Shown piece after piece: positions 1-6,453 of a stretch of DNA of 13,737 nucleotides. The notes under the pieces are model-generated. The model saw nothing but the letters and a program-made list of their open reading frames with translations, had not been told where the DNA came from and ran no database searches. Every line of letters begins with the position of its first letter. Within the stretch, counting starts at the first letter, position 1. Source of the stretch: Acidiferrobacterales bacterium (GTDB lineage Bacteria > Pseudomonadota > Gammaproteobacteria > Acidiferrobacterales > Sulfurifustaceae); the NCBI GenBank assembly GCA_015492195.1, contig WGFP01000073.1, positions 1-13,737 on the forward strand. Reading direction: 5' to 3'. A program made the position numbers and the translations under genes.

Positions 1-724
1 CCAACCCCCCGACCCGCCGCAGAATCTCCACGGGTTCGGACAGGGCATGGCCGTGATGCGCCAGGGCGGTGTCGATCACGGCTGCCTTGCGGGCCACGCC
101 CTGTGCATCTAAACCGGTACCCGGCCCGGCGATCCCGGTTGCGGGCTTGCCCACCAGTGCGCAGGTGAGCGCAGTCGCGGCTGTGGTATTGCCGATACCC
201 ATCTCACCGCCCAGAAACAACTGGGTCCCGTCGGCCAAGGCGCGCTGCACCGCCTCGCGCCCGGCGGTCAATGCCTGATCCAATTGCTCCGGCGTCATGG
301 CGGGCTCGCGACGGAGGTTGGCCGTGCCCGCCGCCACCCGCCGATTGATCACCCCCGGCAACGGGCCGGGGTCATTCACCGTCCCTACGTCCACCACTTC
401 AAGCGTGGCGCCGAGTTCGCGCGCCAACACGCTGATGGCGGCCCCGCCGCGGGCGAAGTTGCGTACCATCTCGGCGGTCACCGATTGCGGAAAAGCGGAA
501 ACGCCTTCCGCCACCACGCCGTGATCCGCCGCGAACACCGCGATGCGGATACGATCGAGCGTGGGTTTTGCGGTCGCCTGCATGGCCGCGAGCCGACATG
601 CCAGATCCTCCAGACGCCCTAACGAACCCGGCGGCTTGGTTAACTGACTCTGGCGTTTAACCGCTTCTTCGTGAATTGCCGTGTTGAGGGTCTGGGCCGG
701 TTGTTCCAGCCAGGCAAGACTCAT
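1..724 (-). CDS. cobT: Nicotinate-nucleotide--dimethylbenzimidazole phosphoribosyltransferase CobT (3' part outside window)
   Basis: CobT moves the phosphoribosyl group of nicotinate mononucleotide onto 5,6-dimethylbenzimidazole, giving the alpha-ribazole phosphate used for the lower ligand of cobalamin in the cytosol. Reading back from the ATG at 724 gives 241 uninterrupted codons. Visible family motifs are PPGSLGRLE (residues 31-39), the AADHGV block (66-70) and GGEMGIGNTT (172-181), in which Glu174 matches the known catalytic Glu174 of the Salmonella enzyme. Roughly 110 C-terminal residues, including the second catalytic Glu, lie beyond the window. The start is supported by AAGGAG seven bases upstream, inside cobU. 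The start codon overlaps the cobU stop (ATGA), so translation is probably coupled. Identification is firm. Confidence 0.96.
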   Translation of the reverse strand, partial: MSLAWLEQPAQTLNTAIHEEAVKRQSQLTKPPGSLGRLEDLACRLAAMQATAKPTLDRIRIAVFAADHGVVAEGVSAFPQSVTAEMVRNFARGGAAISVLARELGATLEVVDVGTVNDPGPLPGVINRRVAAGTANLRREPAMTPEQLDQALTAGREAVQRALADGTQLFLGGEMGIGNTTAATALTCALVGKPATGIAGPGTGLDAQGVARKAAVIDTALAHHGHALSEPVEILRRVGGL

Positions 725-1257
725 GCATCCGCTCCTTTCAATGTATGGGGTAATCCGGCCACAATCAGCGTGACCCGGTCGCAAAGCCCGGCCAACGCCT
801 GATGCAGCCTGCCGGCCTCGTCGCAAAAACGGCGCGACAGCTCACCCATGGGGACGACGCCCATGCCCACCTCGTTACTTATTAAGAGGACGTAACCGGG
901 TAATGTCGGAAGCACTTCCAACAGGGCCTTGCGTTCTTGCTGGAACACCGGCTCCGGTTGTCCCGGCTTGCCGTCGGCATGGAGCAGGTTCGACAGCCAT
1001 AACGTCAGGCAATCAACCAGCAGGCAACGGTCCGGCGCTGCATGGGTGCGTAATATCGTTGCCAAGGCCAGCGGTTCCTCCACCAGCACCCAATCCACGG
1101 GACGCCGGGCCTGGTGTTGCCGTATTCTTTCGGCCATTTCGGCGTCGCCGGGCGCCGCCGTTGCGATACAGGTCACCGCGAGCCCGCTTTCCCGGGCCCG
1201 TTTTTCGGCAAGCGCGCTCTTGCCCGATCGAGCGCCGCCGAGTATTAGCTCCTTCAT
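721..1257 (-). CDS. cobU: Bifunctional adenosylcobinamide kinase / adenosylcobinamide-phosphate guanylyltransferase CobU
   Basis: CobU phosphorylates adenosylcobinamide and then attaches GMP to make adenosylcobinamide-GDP, the activated corrinoid joined with the CobT product. The 178-residue protein has the P-loop GGARSGKS (7-14), the segment RIRQHQARRP whose His48 should correspond to the guanylylated His of Salmonella CobU, the DCLTLWLSNLL block and LISNEVGMGVVP. The size is typical. I chose the ATG at 1257 because the P-loop follows at the usual distance; a GTG ten codons upstream (1287) would add residues with no family match. No clear Shine-Dalgarno precedes either start. The stop overlaps the cobT start. 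The order cobU-cobT and the absence of cobS and cobC in view mean the rest of the pathway is elsewhere or left of the window. Confidence 0.96.
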   Translation of the reverse strand: MKELILGGARSGKSALAEKRARESGLAVTCIATAAPGDAEMAERIRQHQARRPVDWVLVEEPLALATILRTHAAPDRCLLVDCLTLWLSNLLHADGKPGQPEPVFQQERKALLEVLPTLPGYVLLISNEVGMGVVPMGELSRRFCDEAGRLHQALAGLCDRVTLIVAGLPHTLKGADA

Positions 1258-1291
1258 TTCATTTTTTTGAGTTACTAATGGGAGCACTTTT

Positions 1292-1437
1292 AGATGACAC
1301 CCAGAGGAATGCCCGGGAGCGGTTTACGGGACACGCCGTGAATACATCCCTGTAGGCTCGACGGCGGCATCCCTGCCGCCGACGGTCCCGTAAACCGCTC
1401 CCGGGCAGCATGTAACCGGTATAACCGAGTGTCATCT
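1292..1437. repeat. Nested intergenic palindrome (REP/MITE-like)
   Basis: This 285-base gap between ampE and cobU holds no gene but a layered inverted repeat. The outer arms AGATGACAC (1292-1300) and GTGTCATCT (1429-1437) are exact complements. Inside them are perfect 22-bp arms at 1311-1332 and 1385-1406 (core GGAGCGGTTTACGGGAC). In the centre is a hairpin with arms CGGCGGCA and TGCCGCCG and loop TCCC (1363-1382). The remaining spacer contains GTGAATACATCCCTGTAGGC. From memory, similar palindromes are scattered between genes of several gammaproteobacteria; I could not check this. In RNA it would fold into a long stem between ampE and cobU, so it may also limit read-through. Confidence 0.85.
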
Positions 1438-1542
1438 GTGTTAATGTCCTGGATAGTAATGTAAGTGGCAGGAAATGTTTGCAGACTATCTCATTAAAAA
1501 ATACCTTCACTCTGACTGAAAGCGGCCATCGAGGAAATGACG

Positions 1543-2472
1543 CTAACCGGCAAAGACACCGAAGAGATGGGCGCCGGCCATCAAAATTCCCACGCCCAAC
1601 CAGAACAGCAGCACCCGCCAAACCAGCGCCATGGCGCGTTGCACGTGACCGGCGTCCGGAATGACGGCGAGGTCCGAAGGCCTCTCTTCATACTCGCCCT
1701 CCAAGCCGGTATCGCACTCTTGCAGATGCATGGCGCCGAATCCGGAAGCGAGCAGCGGACCGCTGTTGATATCCGACCAGACGCCGACCCGCCGGCGCCA
1801 ACAATGCAGCGCGTCTTCAAAACTGCCCATGATGGCGTAACTCAACGCCGTGATGCGCGCCGGCACCCATCCCAGCAGATCATCGAAACGCGCCGCCGCC
1901 CAGCCGAATTCGACAAAACGTTCGTAGCGGTGGCCCCACATCCTGTCGAGGATACAGGCCAGCCGCTGCAACACCGCGCCGAGCGGTCCAAGCAGGATAA
2001 ACCAGAAAATAGGTGAGATAACGAGCGAGTTGCCTTGCTTCAGAACGGCCTCCACCGTGGTGCGGGCGATGCCGGCCTCGGTGAAATCCGGTGCGCCCTT
2101 GCCGTTCAATTCCCGCAGCCGCTGGTCCGCTTCCTGCACCTTGCCCGTCTGAAGCGCTTCGGAGACCGAAGCGGCCACCTTGCCCAGACGACAGATGTCC
2201 AGGCACAGGTAGAGAACCACCACGTCAAAAACGAACTGGAGTATCCAGCCCAATTCGCCAAGAATATAGCGAATCAGCACGATGCCCGCGAGAATCGGCA
2301 CTATTGCCAACATGACGGCACCGATACCGTGCACGCGTTTGCCGCCGTTAAATCGCTGTTCAATCGATTCCGCCCAGTCGCGGTACCAAGTAAACATTTT
2401 GAAACCGCGCCTGTCCGGCACCAGCCGGTCGAGGGCAACCGCCAGCAAAATGGCTATCAATATCTCGCTCAT
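1543..2472 (-). CDS. ampE: AmpE / CobD-CbiB family membrane protein
   Basis: This 309-residue membrane protein belongs to the CobD/CbiB-AmpE superfamily. Predicted hydrophobic segments lie at about 3-17, 47-70, 75-93, 148-168 and 284-306. The superfamily signature is seen in SPIFWFILLGPLGAVL (153-168), FGWAAARFDDLLGWVPAR (189-206) and the following SFEDALHCWR (217-226). The position corresponding to the CbiB ENTVDG motif reads KQGNS, which argues against a true adenosylcobinamide-phosphate synthase. It lies 85 bases downstream of ampD on the same strand, the ampDE arrangement in which AmpE is a proposed sensory or modulator protein for beta-lactamase induction and muropeptide recycling. Proximity to cobU leaves a cobalamin role conceivable. 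Family assignment is strong; the AmpE name is an inference from context. Confidence 0.78.
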   Translation of the reverse strand: MSEILIAILLAVALDRLVPDRRGFKMFTWYRDWAESIEQRFNGGKRVHGIGAVMLAIVPILAGIVLIRYILGELGWILQFVFDVVVLYLCLDICRLGKVAASVSEALQTGKVQEADQRLRELNGKGAPDFTEAGIARTTVEAVLKQGNSLVISPIFWFILLGPLGAVLQRLACILDRMWGHRYERFVEFGWAAARFDDLLGWVPARITALSYAIMGSFEDALHCWRRRVGVWSDINSGPLLASGFGAMHLQECDTGLEGEYEERPSDLAVIPDAGHVQRAMALVWRVLLFWLGVGILMAGAHLFGVFAG

Positions 2473-2557
2473 AAAACCATTCTATTCAAAAATCTGACTA
2501 AATTAGACAAACCTGGGAGAATAAATTTACCGGGCCGCCCAGGGGCAAGGCAAGTCT

Positions 2558-3106
2558 TTACACACACTGCTTTAAATATCGCTCCCAGTTAAAATGCGGG
2601 CCCGGGTCGGTTTTGCGGCCGGGGGCGATGTCGGCATGTCCGTATATCCGCTCGCGCGTAATGTCAGGATAAGCCCGCATAAGCGCCCTGGTAATCTCCG
2701 CCAGCTTTCGGTACTGAGCCTCCTCAAAGGGGGCATCATCCGATCCTTCCAGTTCAATGCCGATGGAGAAATCATTTACCCGCGGGCGACCCTCGCAAAC
2801 GGACTCACCGGCATGCCAAGCGCGCATGTGCAAGGGCACGAACTGGATCACTTCACCGTCCCGCCGGATCAACAGGTGTGCGGAGACCTTCTGGTCCTTA
2901 ATTTCCCGATAGTAAGGATGCTCGGACGTATCCAGCGTATTACAGAACAATCGCTCGATCCCGGTTCCGCCGAATTCCCCCGGTGGTAGACTGATGGCAT
3001 GAATTACCAACGCATCGATGGGTGCCCCTTGGGGTCGGGCGTCACAATTGGGCGAAGAAATAAACCGCACGCCTTCGAGCAAACCGCTGGTTGTGTCTAT
3101 TTGCAT
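2558..3106 (-). CDS. ampD: 1,6-anhydro-N-acetylmuramyl-L-alanine amidase AmpD
   Basis: AmpD is the cytosolic zinc amidase that splits the stem peptide from anhydro-N-acetylmuramic acid during cell-wall recycling, lowering the muropeptides that induce AmpC. The 182-residue protein has the expected zinc ligands: His36 in VIHAISLPPGEFGG, His157 in GHADIAPGRKTDPG and Asp167 in the same block. Lys165 and Glu118 (in FSIGIELEG) match the catalytic Lys and Glu of characterised AmpD. HLLIRRDGEVIQFVP and AWHAG are also typical. There is no signal peptide, which fits cytosolic AmpD rather than periplasmic AmiD. The ATG at 3106 gives the usual N-terminus but lacks a recognisable Shine-Dalgarno. ampE follows downstream, and the tRNA-Thr gene lies 75 bases upstream on the same strand. 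Confidence 0.96.
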   Translation of the reverse strand: MQIDTTSGLLEGVRFISSPNCDARPQGAPIDALVIHAISLPPGEFGGTGIERLFCNTLDTSEHPYYREIKDQKVSAHLLIRRDGEVIQFVPLHMRAWHAGESVCEGRPRVNDFSIGIELEGSDDAPFEEAQYRKLAEITRALMRAYPDITRERIYGHADIAPGRKTDPGPHFNWERYLKQCV

Positions 3107-3138
3107 AGCGCTTTTAACCGGAAAGAACAGGCCCGCCC

Positions 3139-3156
3139 CCCGATCACAGAATCGGG
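3139..3156 (-). other. Hairpin downstream of the tRNA gene
   Basis: CCCGAT and ATCGGG form a perfect 6-bp stem with loop CACAGA (given on the plus strand), 25 bases past the 3' end of tRNA-Thr and upstream of ampD. No T-tract follows in the minus direction, so it is not a classic intrinsic terminator. It might help tRNA 3' processing or attenuate read-through into ampD. Confidence 0.3.
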
Positions 3157-3181
3157 CATTACGGGGATCCGGGCAGGATAA

Positions 3182-3257
<76 letters not shown>

Positions 3258-3339
3258 CATCGTCGAACCATATACATGCCATCCATGGCGGTGCTTCGGG
3301 GGTAAACCGTACACCGGACCATATCCATTTCTTGTCCTT

Positions 3340-3361
3340 AAAAAAGAGGCGGACGTGCGCC
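3340..3361 (-). terminator. Possible weak intrinsic terminator after the Fur-family gene
   Basis: On the minus strand, a 4-bp GC stem GGCG/CGCC with a 6-base loop is followed by TCTTTTTT. It lies about 100 bases downstream of the regulator gene and upstream of the tRNA gene. The stem is short, so activity is uncertain. Apart from this, the 207 bases between the tRNA and the regulator gene show no gene or clear promoter. Confidence 0.35.
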
Positions 3362-3464
3362 GGGAGTATAAGGCCAATTATGAAGCACACCAATATCCAG
3401 GCATACGGATAGGGAAGCCATGTGCACCATGGAGGCAGAAGATAACGGTATGCGGGAAAAGGGC

Positions 3465-3887
3465 TTATTTTGTCTGACGCAGGCGCACGATAACGTCCAC
3501 GCCCTGCAGGTTGGCGCCCTTTGGAAGCGGCGGCAATCCAGTGACATGAACGTCCTGCGCGTCGATATCCGTCAGTTCGCCGGTATCCTCATCGAAAAAA
3601 TGATGGTGCGGCGCGGTATTGGGGTCATAGAAGACGCGCTCCGGATCGGCGATGACTTCCCGAATCACGCCCTTTGAAGCCAGCAGACCCAGGGTATTGT
3701 AAACCGTGGCCTTGGATGCCTGCGGGCCGTCCTTGTTCACTATCCGGAAAATGTCCTCGGCGGAATAATGCGCCCCGTGCGAAAATAGCATGCGCGCGAT
3801 CGACACGCGCTGGTTCGTCGGGCTGATGCCATGACGACGCAGCAAGTCGACAATATCGGCATCCGTATAGGTCTGATCTCTCAACAT
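3465..3887 (-). CDS. Fur-family transcriptional regulator, Irr/PerR-like, without cysteines
   Basis: This 140-residue protein has the Fur-family layout. A winged-helix DNA-binding half includes GISPTNQRVSIARMLFS (20-36), HGAHYSAEDIF (37-47) and KATVYNTLGLLASKGVI (59-75). A short dimerisation half follows with FYDPNTAPHHHFFDEDTGEL (86-105). The HHH triplet (94-96) resembles the haem/metal site of Irr rather than the HHDH of Fur. The protein has no cysteine, so the structural zinc CxxC pairs of Fur and PerR and the Cys-Pro haem motif of Irr are missing. Likely targets are iron, haem or peroxide genes; its own promoter carries a matching operator-like repeat. The ATG at 3887 is the only sensible start, although no Shine-Dalgarno precedes it. 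thiO lies upstream on the same strand. The family is certain and the subfamily probable. Confidence 0.88.
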   Translation of the reverse strand: MLRDQTYTDADIVDLLRRHGISPTNQRVSIARMLFSHGAHYSAEDIFRIVNKDGPQASKATVYNTLGLLASKGVIREVIADPERVFYDPNTAPHHHFFDEDTGELTDIDAQDVHVTGLPPLPKGANLQGVDVIVRLRQTK

Positions 3888-3924
3888 TTAGAATAATTAT
3901 AAATCGGGAAATAGATTAAGTCTA
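3887..3924 (-). promoter_or_regulatory. Promoter of the Fur-family gene with PerR/ICE-like operator
   Basis: On the minus strand, TAGACT (3924-3919) and a perfect TATAAT (3901-3896) are separated by 17 bases. Only eight bases lie between TATAAT and the ATG, so transcription should start at or just before the start codon, giving a leaderless message. The box TTATAATTATTCTAA (3902-3888) differs from the 7-1-7 PerR consensus TTATAATNATTATAA at one position. The same bases read TTTAGAA-N3-TTATAAA on the plus strand (3887-3903), one mismatch from the Irr ICE box TTTAGAA-N3-TTCTAAA. Binding there would cover the -10 element, consistent with autorepression. A second inverted repeat, TTAAGT-N9-ACTTAA (3916-3936), overlaps the -35 region. 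Confidence 0.65.
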
Positions 3925-3963
3925 ATAGGTACTTAAATAGGCAGAGCGTTGCAAACAATGGGC

Positions 3964-5052
3964 CTATTCGCGGGTAAGGCGGTAGGGCGCTGGGTCAAAC
4001 GAGGGTTCGCACCCCAACATCAAGTCGGCCACCAGACGGGCGGAGGCCGGGCCGAGCGCAATCCCATTGCGGAAATGGCCGGAACAGACAAAAAGCCCTG
4101 AAATATCAGGGTGTTCACCGATAAAGGGCACGCTATCAGGGGAACCCGGTCTCAGCCCTGCCCACTGCTGCTCAATCGGGCAATCAGAAAGGGCGGGGAC
4201 CATTTCCACGGCGGCTTTCAGAAGTTCGTTTTTCGCCTTGGCCGTCGTTGATTTATCGAACCCGACATCCTCGAAGGTGCTGCCTACCAGAATGAGCCCG
4301 TCACGGCGCGGGATAAGATAATGATAATCCTTTAATAATATGTGAGAAATTAGCCCCGGCCGGGCACGGAGCAGCAGGATTTCTCCCCGTACCGGCCGGA
4401 TCGGCAGCATCAGCCCTGTCTTTTCAAGCAAGCCGGCCGTCCAGGCGCCCGCCGCCGCCAGGCACTGGTCTGCCGGAAATACCCCCTGGTTCGTATGGAG
4501 GGCAGCCAGTTTTCCCTGTTTTTGGGAGAAACCGGTTACCGTCACGTCCTCCCGAAACTCAACACCTTTCTGTACCAGATCCCGGCGCAGCGCCTCGATC
4601 AGACGGGGATTTCGCACTTGGGCCACATCCGGACGCCACAGCGCAGATTCGGGTTGAATCGCGAGGGCAGGCTCCAGTTCAGCCAATTGAACCGCATTAA
4701 CACGTTCGAAGGAGAAGTGCGAATTTTTCGAGAAATTAGCCTCAACTTCGCCGATGTTTGCATCAAGTATTAACAACCCGGAAACGGTCCATTCCGGATC
4801 CACGCCCGTCGCTTTAACCAGTGCGGTAATCAACGACGGGTAAACCTGCTGGCTCCAGCGTAACAATTGATCGGTGGCGGCTGGATAGCGCCAGGGATAT
4901 AGCGAGGACAGGATTCCACCACCCGCCCAGGAAGACTCTTTCCCCACGGCCTGCCGGTCCAGCAATACCACCGGCCTCCCCGCCCGCGCCAGCTCCCTGG
5001 CGGAAAGCAACCCAACAATCCCTCCACCAACGATATAAACGGGGTGTTTCAT
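3964..5052 (-). CDS. thiO: Glycine oxidase ThiO-like FAD-dependent amino acid oxidase
   Basis: ThiO oxidises glycine (and related amines) with O2 to an imine used to build the thiazole of thiamine, releasing H2O2. The 362-residue protein opens with the FAD-binding motif GGGIVG (9-14) followed by the usual helix. It contains SSWAGGGILSSLYPWRYP, the PVRGEILLL segment, YLIPRRDGLILVGSTFEDVG, and the C-terminal block WAGLRPGSPDSVPFIGEHP followed by GHFRNGIALGPAS. The Arg residues in those last two segments are the family's substrate-contacting positions. The ATG at 5052 gives a normal N-terminus; an ATG at 5058 adds two residues, and a TTG at 5124 adds a 24-residue tail with no family match. It is divergent from the pilin operon, as the homologous oxidase gene beside fimT in P. 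aeruginosa appears to be. It could instead act on another small amine. Confidence 0.87.
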   Translation of the reverse strand: MKHPVYIVGGGIVGLLSARELARAGRPVVLLDRQAVGKESSWAGGGILSSLYPWRYPAATDQLLRWSQQVYPSLITALVKATGVDPEWTVSGLLILDANIGEVEANFSKNSHFSFERVNAVQLAELEPALAIQPESALWRPDVAQVRNPRLIEALRRDLVQKGVEFREDVTVTGFSQKQGKLAALHTNQGVFPADQCLAAAGAWTAGLLEKTGLMLPIRPVRGEILLLRARPGLISHILLKDYHYLIPRRDGLILVGSTFEDVGFDKSTTAKAKNELLKAAVEMVPALSDCPIEQQWAGLRPGSPDSVPFIGEHPDISGLFVCSGHFRNGIALGPASARLVADLMLGCEPSFDPAPYRLTRE

Positions 5053-5204
5053 GCGCATAAATTCAGGTGCTATGGGGGTCGCCAAGTATACCTGAGCCAG
5101 CGTTTGAAAAAGGGCGGGTGACAATCTGCGGCAATTGCACTCGCTGTTTCGGTGGTTAGACTTAAACAGGTAAGCACAAAGAAATGCTTAAAAATTAGGG
5201 TTTA

Positions 5205-5220
5205 TTTGAGGGTTCTCAAA
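5205..5220 (+). promoter_or_regulatory. Hairpin in the thiO-fimT divergent intergenic region
   Basis: TTTGAG-GGTT-CTCAAA is a perfect 6-bp stem with a 4-base loop, 48 bases before the chosen fimT start, followed by A-rich sequence. It may lie in the fimT leader RNA. The surrounding 5059-5268 gap must hold promoters for both directions, but I found no convincing sigma-70 pair and no sigma-54 GG-N10-GC element. Confidence 0.3.
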
Positions 5221-5258
5221 CCGACTATGCCCGTGCATGAAGAAAAAAAATATACCGC

Positions 5259-5262
5259 AGGA
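5259..5262 (+). promoter_or_regulatory. Shine-Dalgarno of fimT-like gene
   Basis: AGGA lies six bases before the ATG at 5269. This decides the start, because the ATG at 5227 has no such site and there is no ATG, GTG or TTG nearer to the prepilin cleavage motif. Confidence 0.55.
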
Positions 5263-5268
5263 CCGAAA

Positions 5269-5961
5269 ATGCGGGCCAATGCCTGTCCTTTTATCAGGCC
5301 TGGAGTACCGTTCGTCGGTCAAAATAAACCGGGTGTCATACCGTTTATCTGCCATAATCAGCCGTTTGTCGTTATTAACTATCGTTTAACCGGATTTACC
5401 CTTATCGAGCTCATTGTCGCCTTATCGATAGCCGCCATTCTATTAACTCTGGCCGCCCCAAGCATGAGCAGTTTTATCCTGAGCCAACGCTTGAGCGGAC
5501 AGGTGAATGATCTTATCGCGGATCTCAACCTGGCCCGGTCCGAAGCGATCAAGCGCGGAGTTTCTGTCACTATTTGCAAGTCGGCCAATCCGACGGCGGC
5601 CTCTCCAGCCTGTAACACCACAACGGGAGACGCCTGGACAACGGGCAGGGTGATTTTTGTCGACCTCGACGGTGACGGCGTGATTGATGCGGGAGAGACC
5701 GTACTTCGTGTCCGCGAAGAGCTGGATGGCGTCGCTGCAAGTAACAACCGTCTTTTGGGAGACGGAGATGCTGACAGTACGGCAAATCGGATCACTTACA
5801 CCGGCACCGGTCTGACCACGCTCGCAGCAGAGGCCGAACTTAGGGTGTGCGACAACCGCGGCGCAAACTTCGGTCGCGCTGTCGTTATCCACTCCACGGG
5901 CCGGGTCAGGCTTGCCGAACAAGGACAAAACAAAGACGGCGGCACCTTATCGTGCGCCTGA
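5269..5961 (+). CDS. fimT: GspH/FimT-family type IV minor pseudopilin (FimT/FimU)
   Basis: This is a type IV pilus minor pseudopilin of the GspH/FimT family, expected in the initiation complex at the pilus tip. The prepilin peptidase motif is G/FTLIELIVALS, with Glu at mature position 5, then a hydrophobic helix and the amphipathic SQRLSGQVNDLIADLNLARS. The globular domain has the GspH pattern TICKS plus an EF-hand-like loop DLDGDGVIDAGE (132-143). Cysteines sit in the variable loop and at the C-terminus (SCA). With the ATG at 5269 the leader is 42 residues, far longer than the usual 6-20. A rare ATT at 5371 would give a normal leader but has no Shine-Dalgarno. pilV follows after 12 bases. 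Only one GspH-type gene is present, so it may combine the FimT and FimU roles. Confidence 0.85.
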   Translation: MRANACPFIRPGVPFVGQNKPGVIPFICHNQPFVVINYRLTGFTLIELIVALSIAAILLTLAAPSMSSFILSQRLSGQVNDLIADLNLARSEAIKRGVSVTICKSANPTAASPACNTTTGDAWTTGRVIFVDLDGDGVIDAGETVLRVREELDGVAASNNRLLGDGDADSTANRITYTGTGLTTLAAEAELRVCDNRGANFGRAVVIHSTGRVRLAEQGQNKDGGTLSCA

Positions 5962-5973
5962 AGGATTGTAAAG

Positions 5974-6453
5974 ATGAGATTTGTATCAATGAATCAGCCA
6001 ACAGCCATGATGCAAAAACATACGGGCTTCAGCCTGCTTGAGGTGCTGGTCGCATTGTTGGTGCTGTCCGTCGGTTTATTGGGGCTGGCGGCCTTGCAAA
6101 CCGTGGGGCTGAAATTCAACACCCAGTCTTATCAGCGCACCCAGGCCGTTCTCCAGGCCTACGACATGATCGACCGTATCCGCGCCAACCCCGTTGCCAG
6201 AAAGACGGGGGCTTATGACTCCGTTTCTTCCGGCGCTATTCCAAGCTACACGGACTGCGGAAGCACGTCATGTACGCCGACGCAGCTCGCAAGTTATGAC
6301 ATCGCGCTATGGAATGCCGCCAACGCCAGTTATCTCTCCGAAGGAAAAGGCGCAATTTCACTTGCACCCACGAGCAGCTCCGTCCGGGTCATCACCATCA
6401 CCTGGCAGGAAAACGACCTGTCCCAGACTTTCACCGTTGAGGCCGATTTATGA
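5974..6453 (+). CDS. pilV: Type IV pilus minor pseudopilin PilV
   Basis: PilV is a minor pseudopilin (GspI-like) of the type IVa pilus initiation and tip complex. The 159-residue protein has an 18-residue basic leader ending in KHTG, then FSLLEVLVALLVLSVGLLGL with Glu5 and the typical LAALQTVGLKFNTQSYQRTQA helix. The segment AYDMIDRIRANPVA (about 51-64) is characteristic of PilV, and SVRVITITWQEN matches its C-terminal strands. The start at 5974 is supported by AAGGA eight bases upstream, directly behind the fimT stop; internal ATGs at 5989, 6007 and 6010 would shorten only the leader. The stop overlaps the pilW start (ATGA), indicating translational coupling. Confidence 0.93.
   Translation: MRFVSMNQPTAMMQKHTGFSLLEVLVALLVLSVGLLGLAALQTVGLKFNTQSYQRTQAVLQAYDMIDRIRANPVARKTGAYDSVSSGAIPSYTDCGSTSCTPTQLASYDIALWNAANASYLSEGKGAISLAPTSSSVRVITITWQENDLSQTFTVEADL

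Noticed and set aside
2035..2592. Long plus-strand open frame opposite ampE
   Set aside because: It lies antisense to a membrane protein with clear family motifs and has low-complexity, motif-free composition; it is a shadow of ampE.
5136..5152. Possible sigma-54 element near GCGGCAATTGCACTCGC
   Set aside because: The distance between GG and GC is 11 rather than 10 bases and flanking consensus bases are absent.
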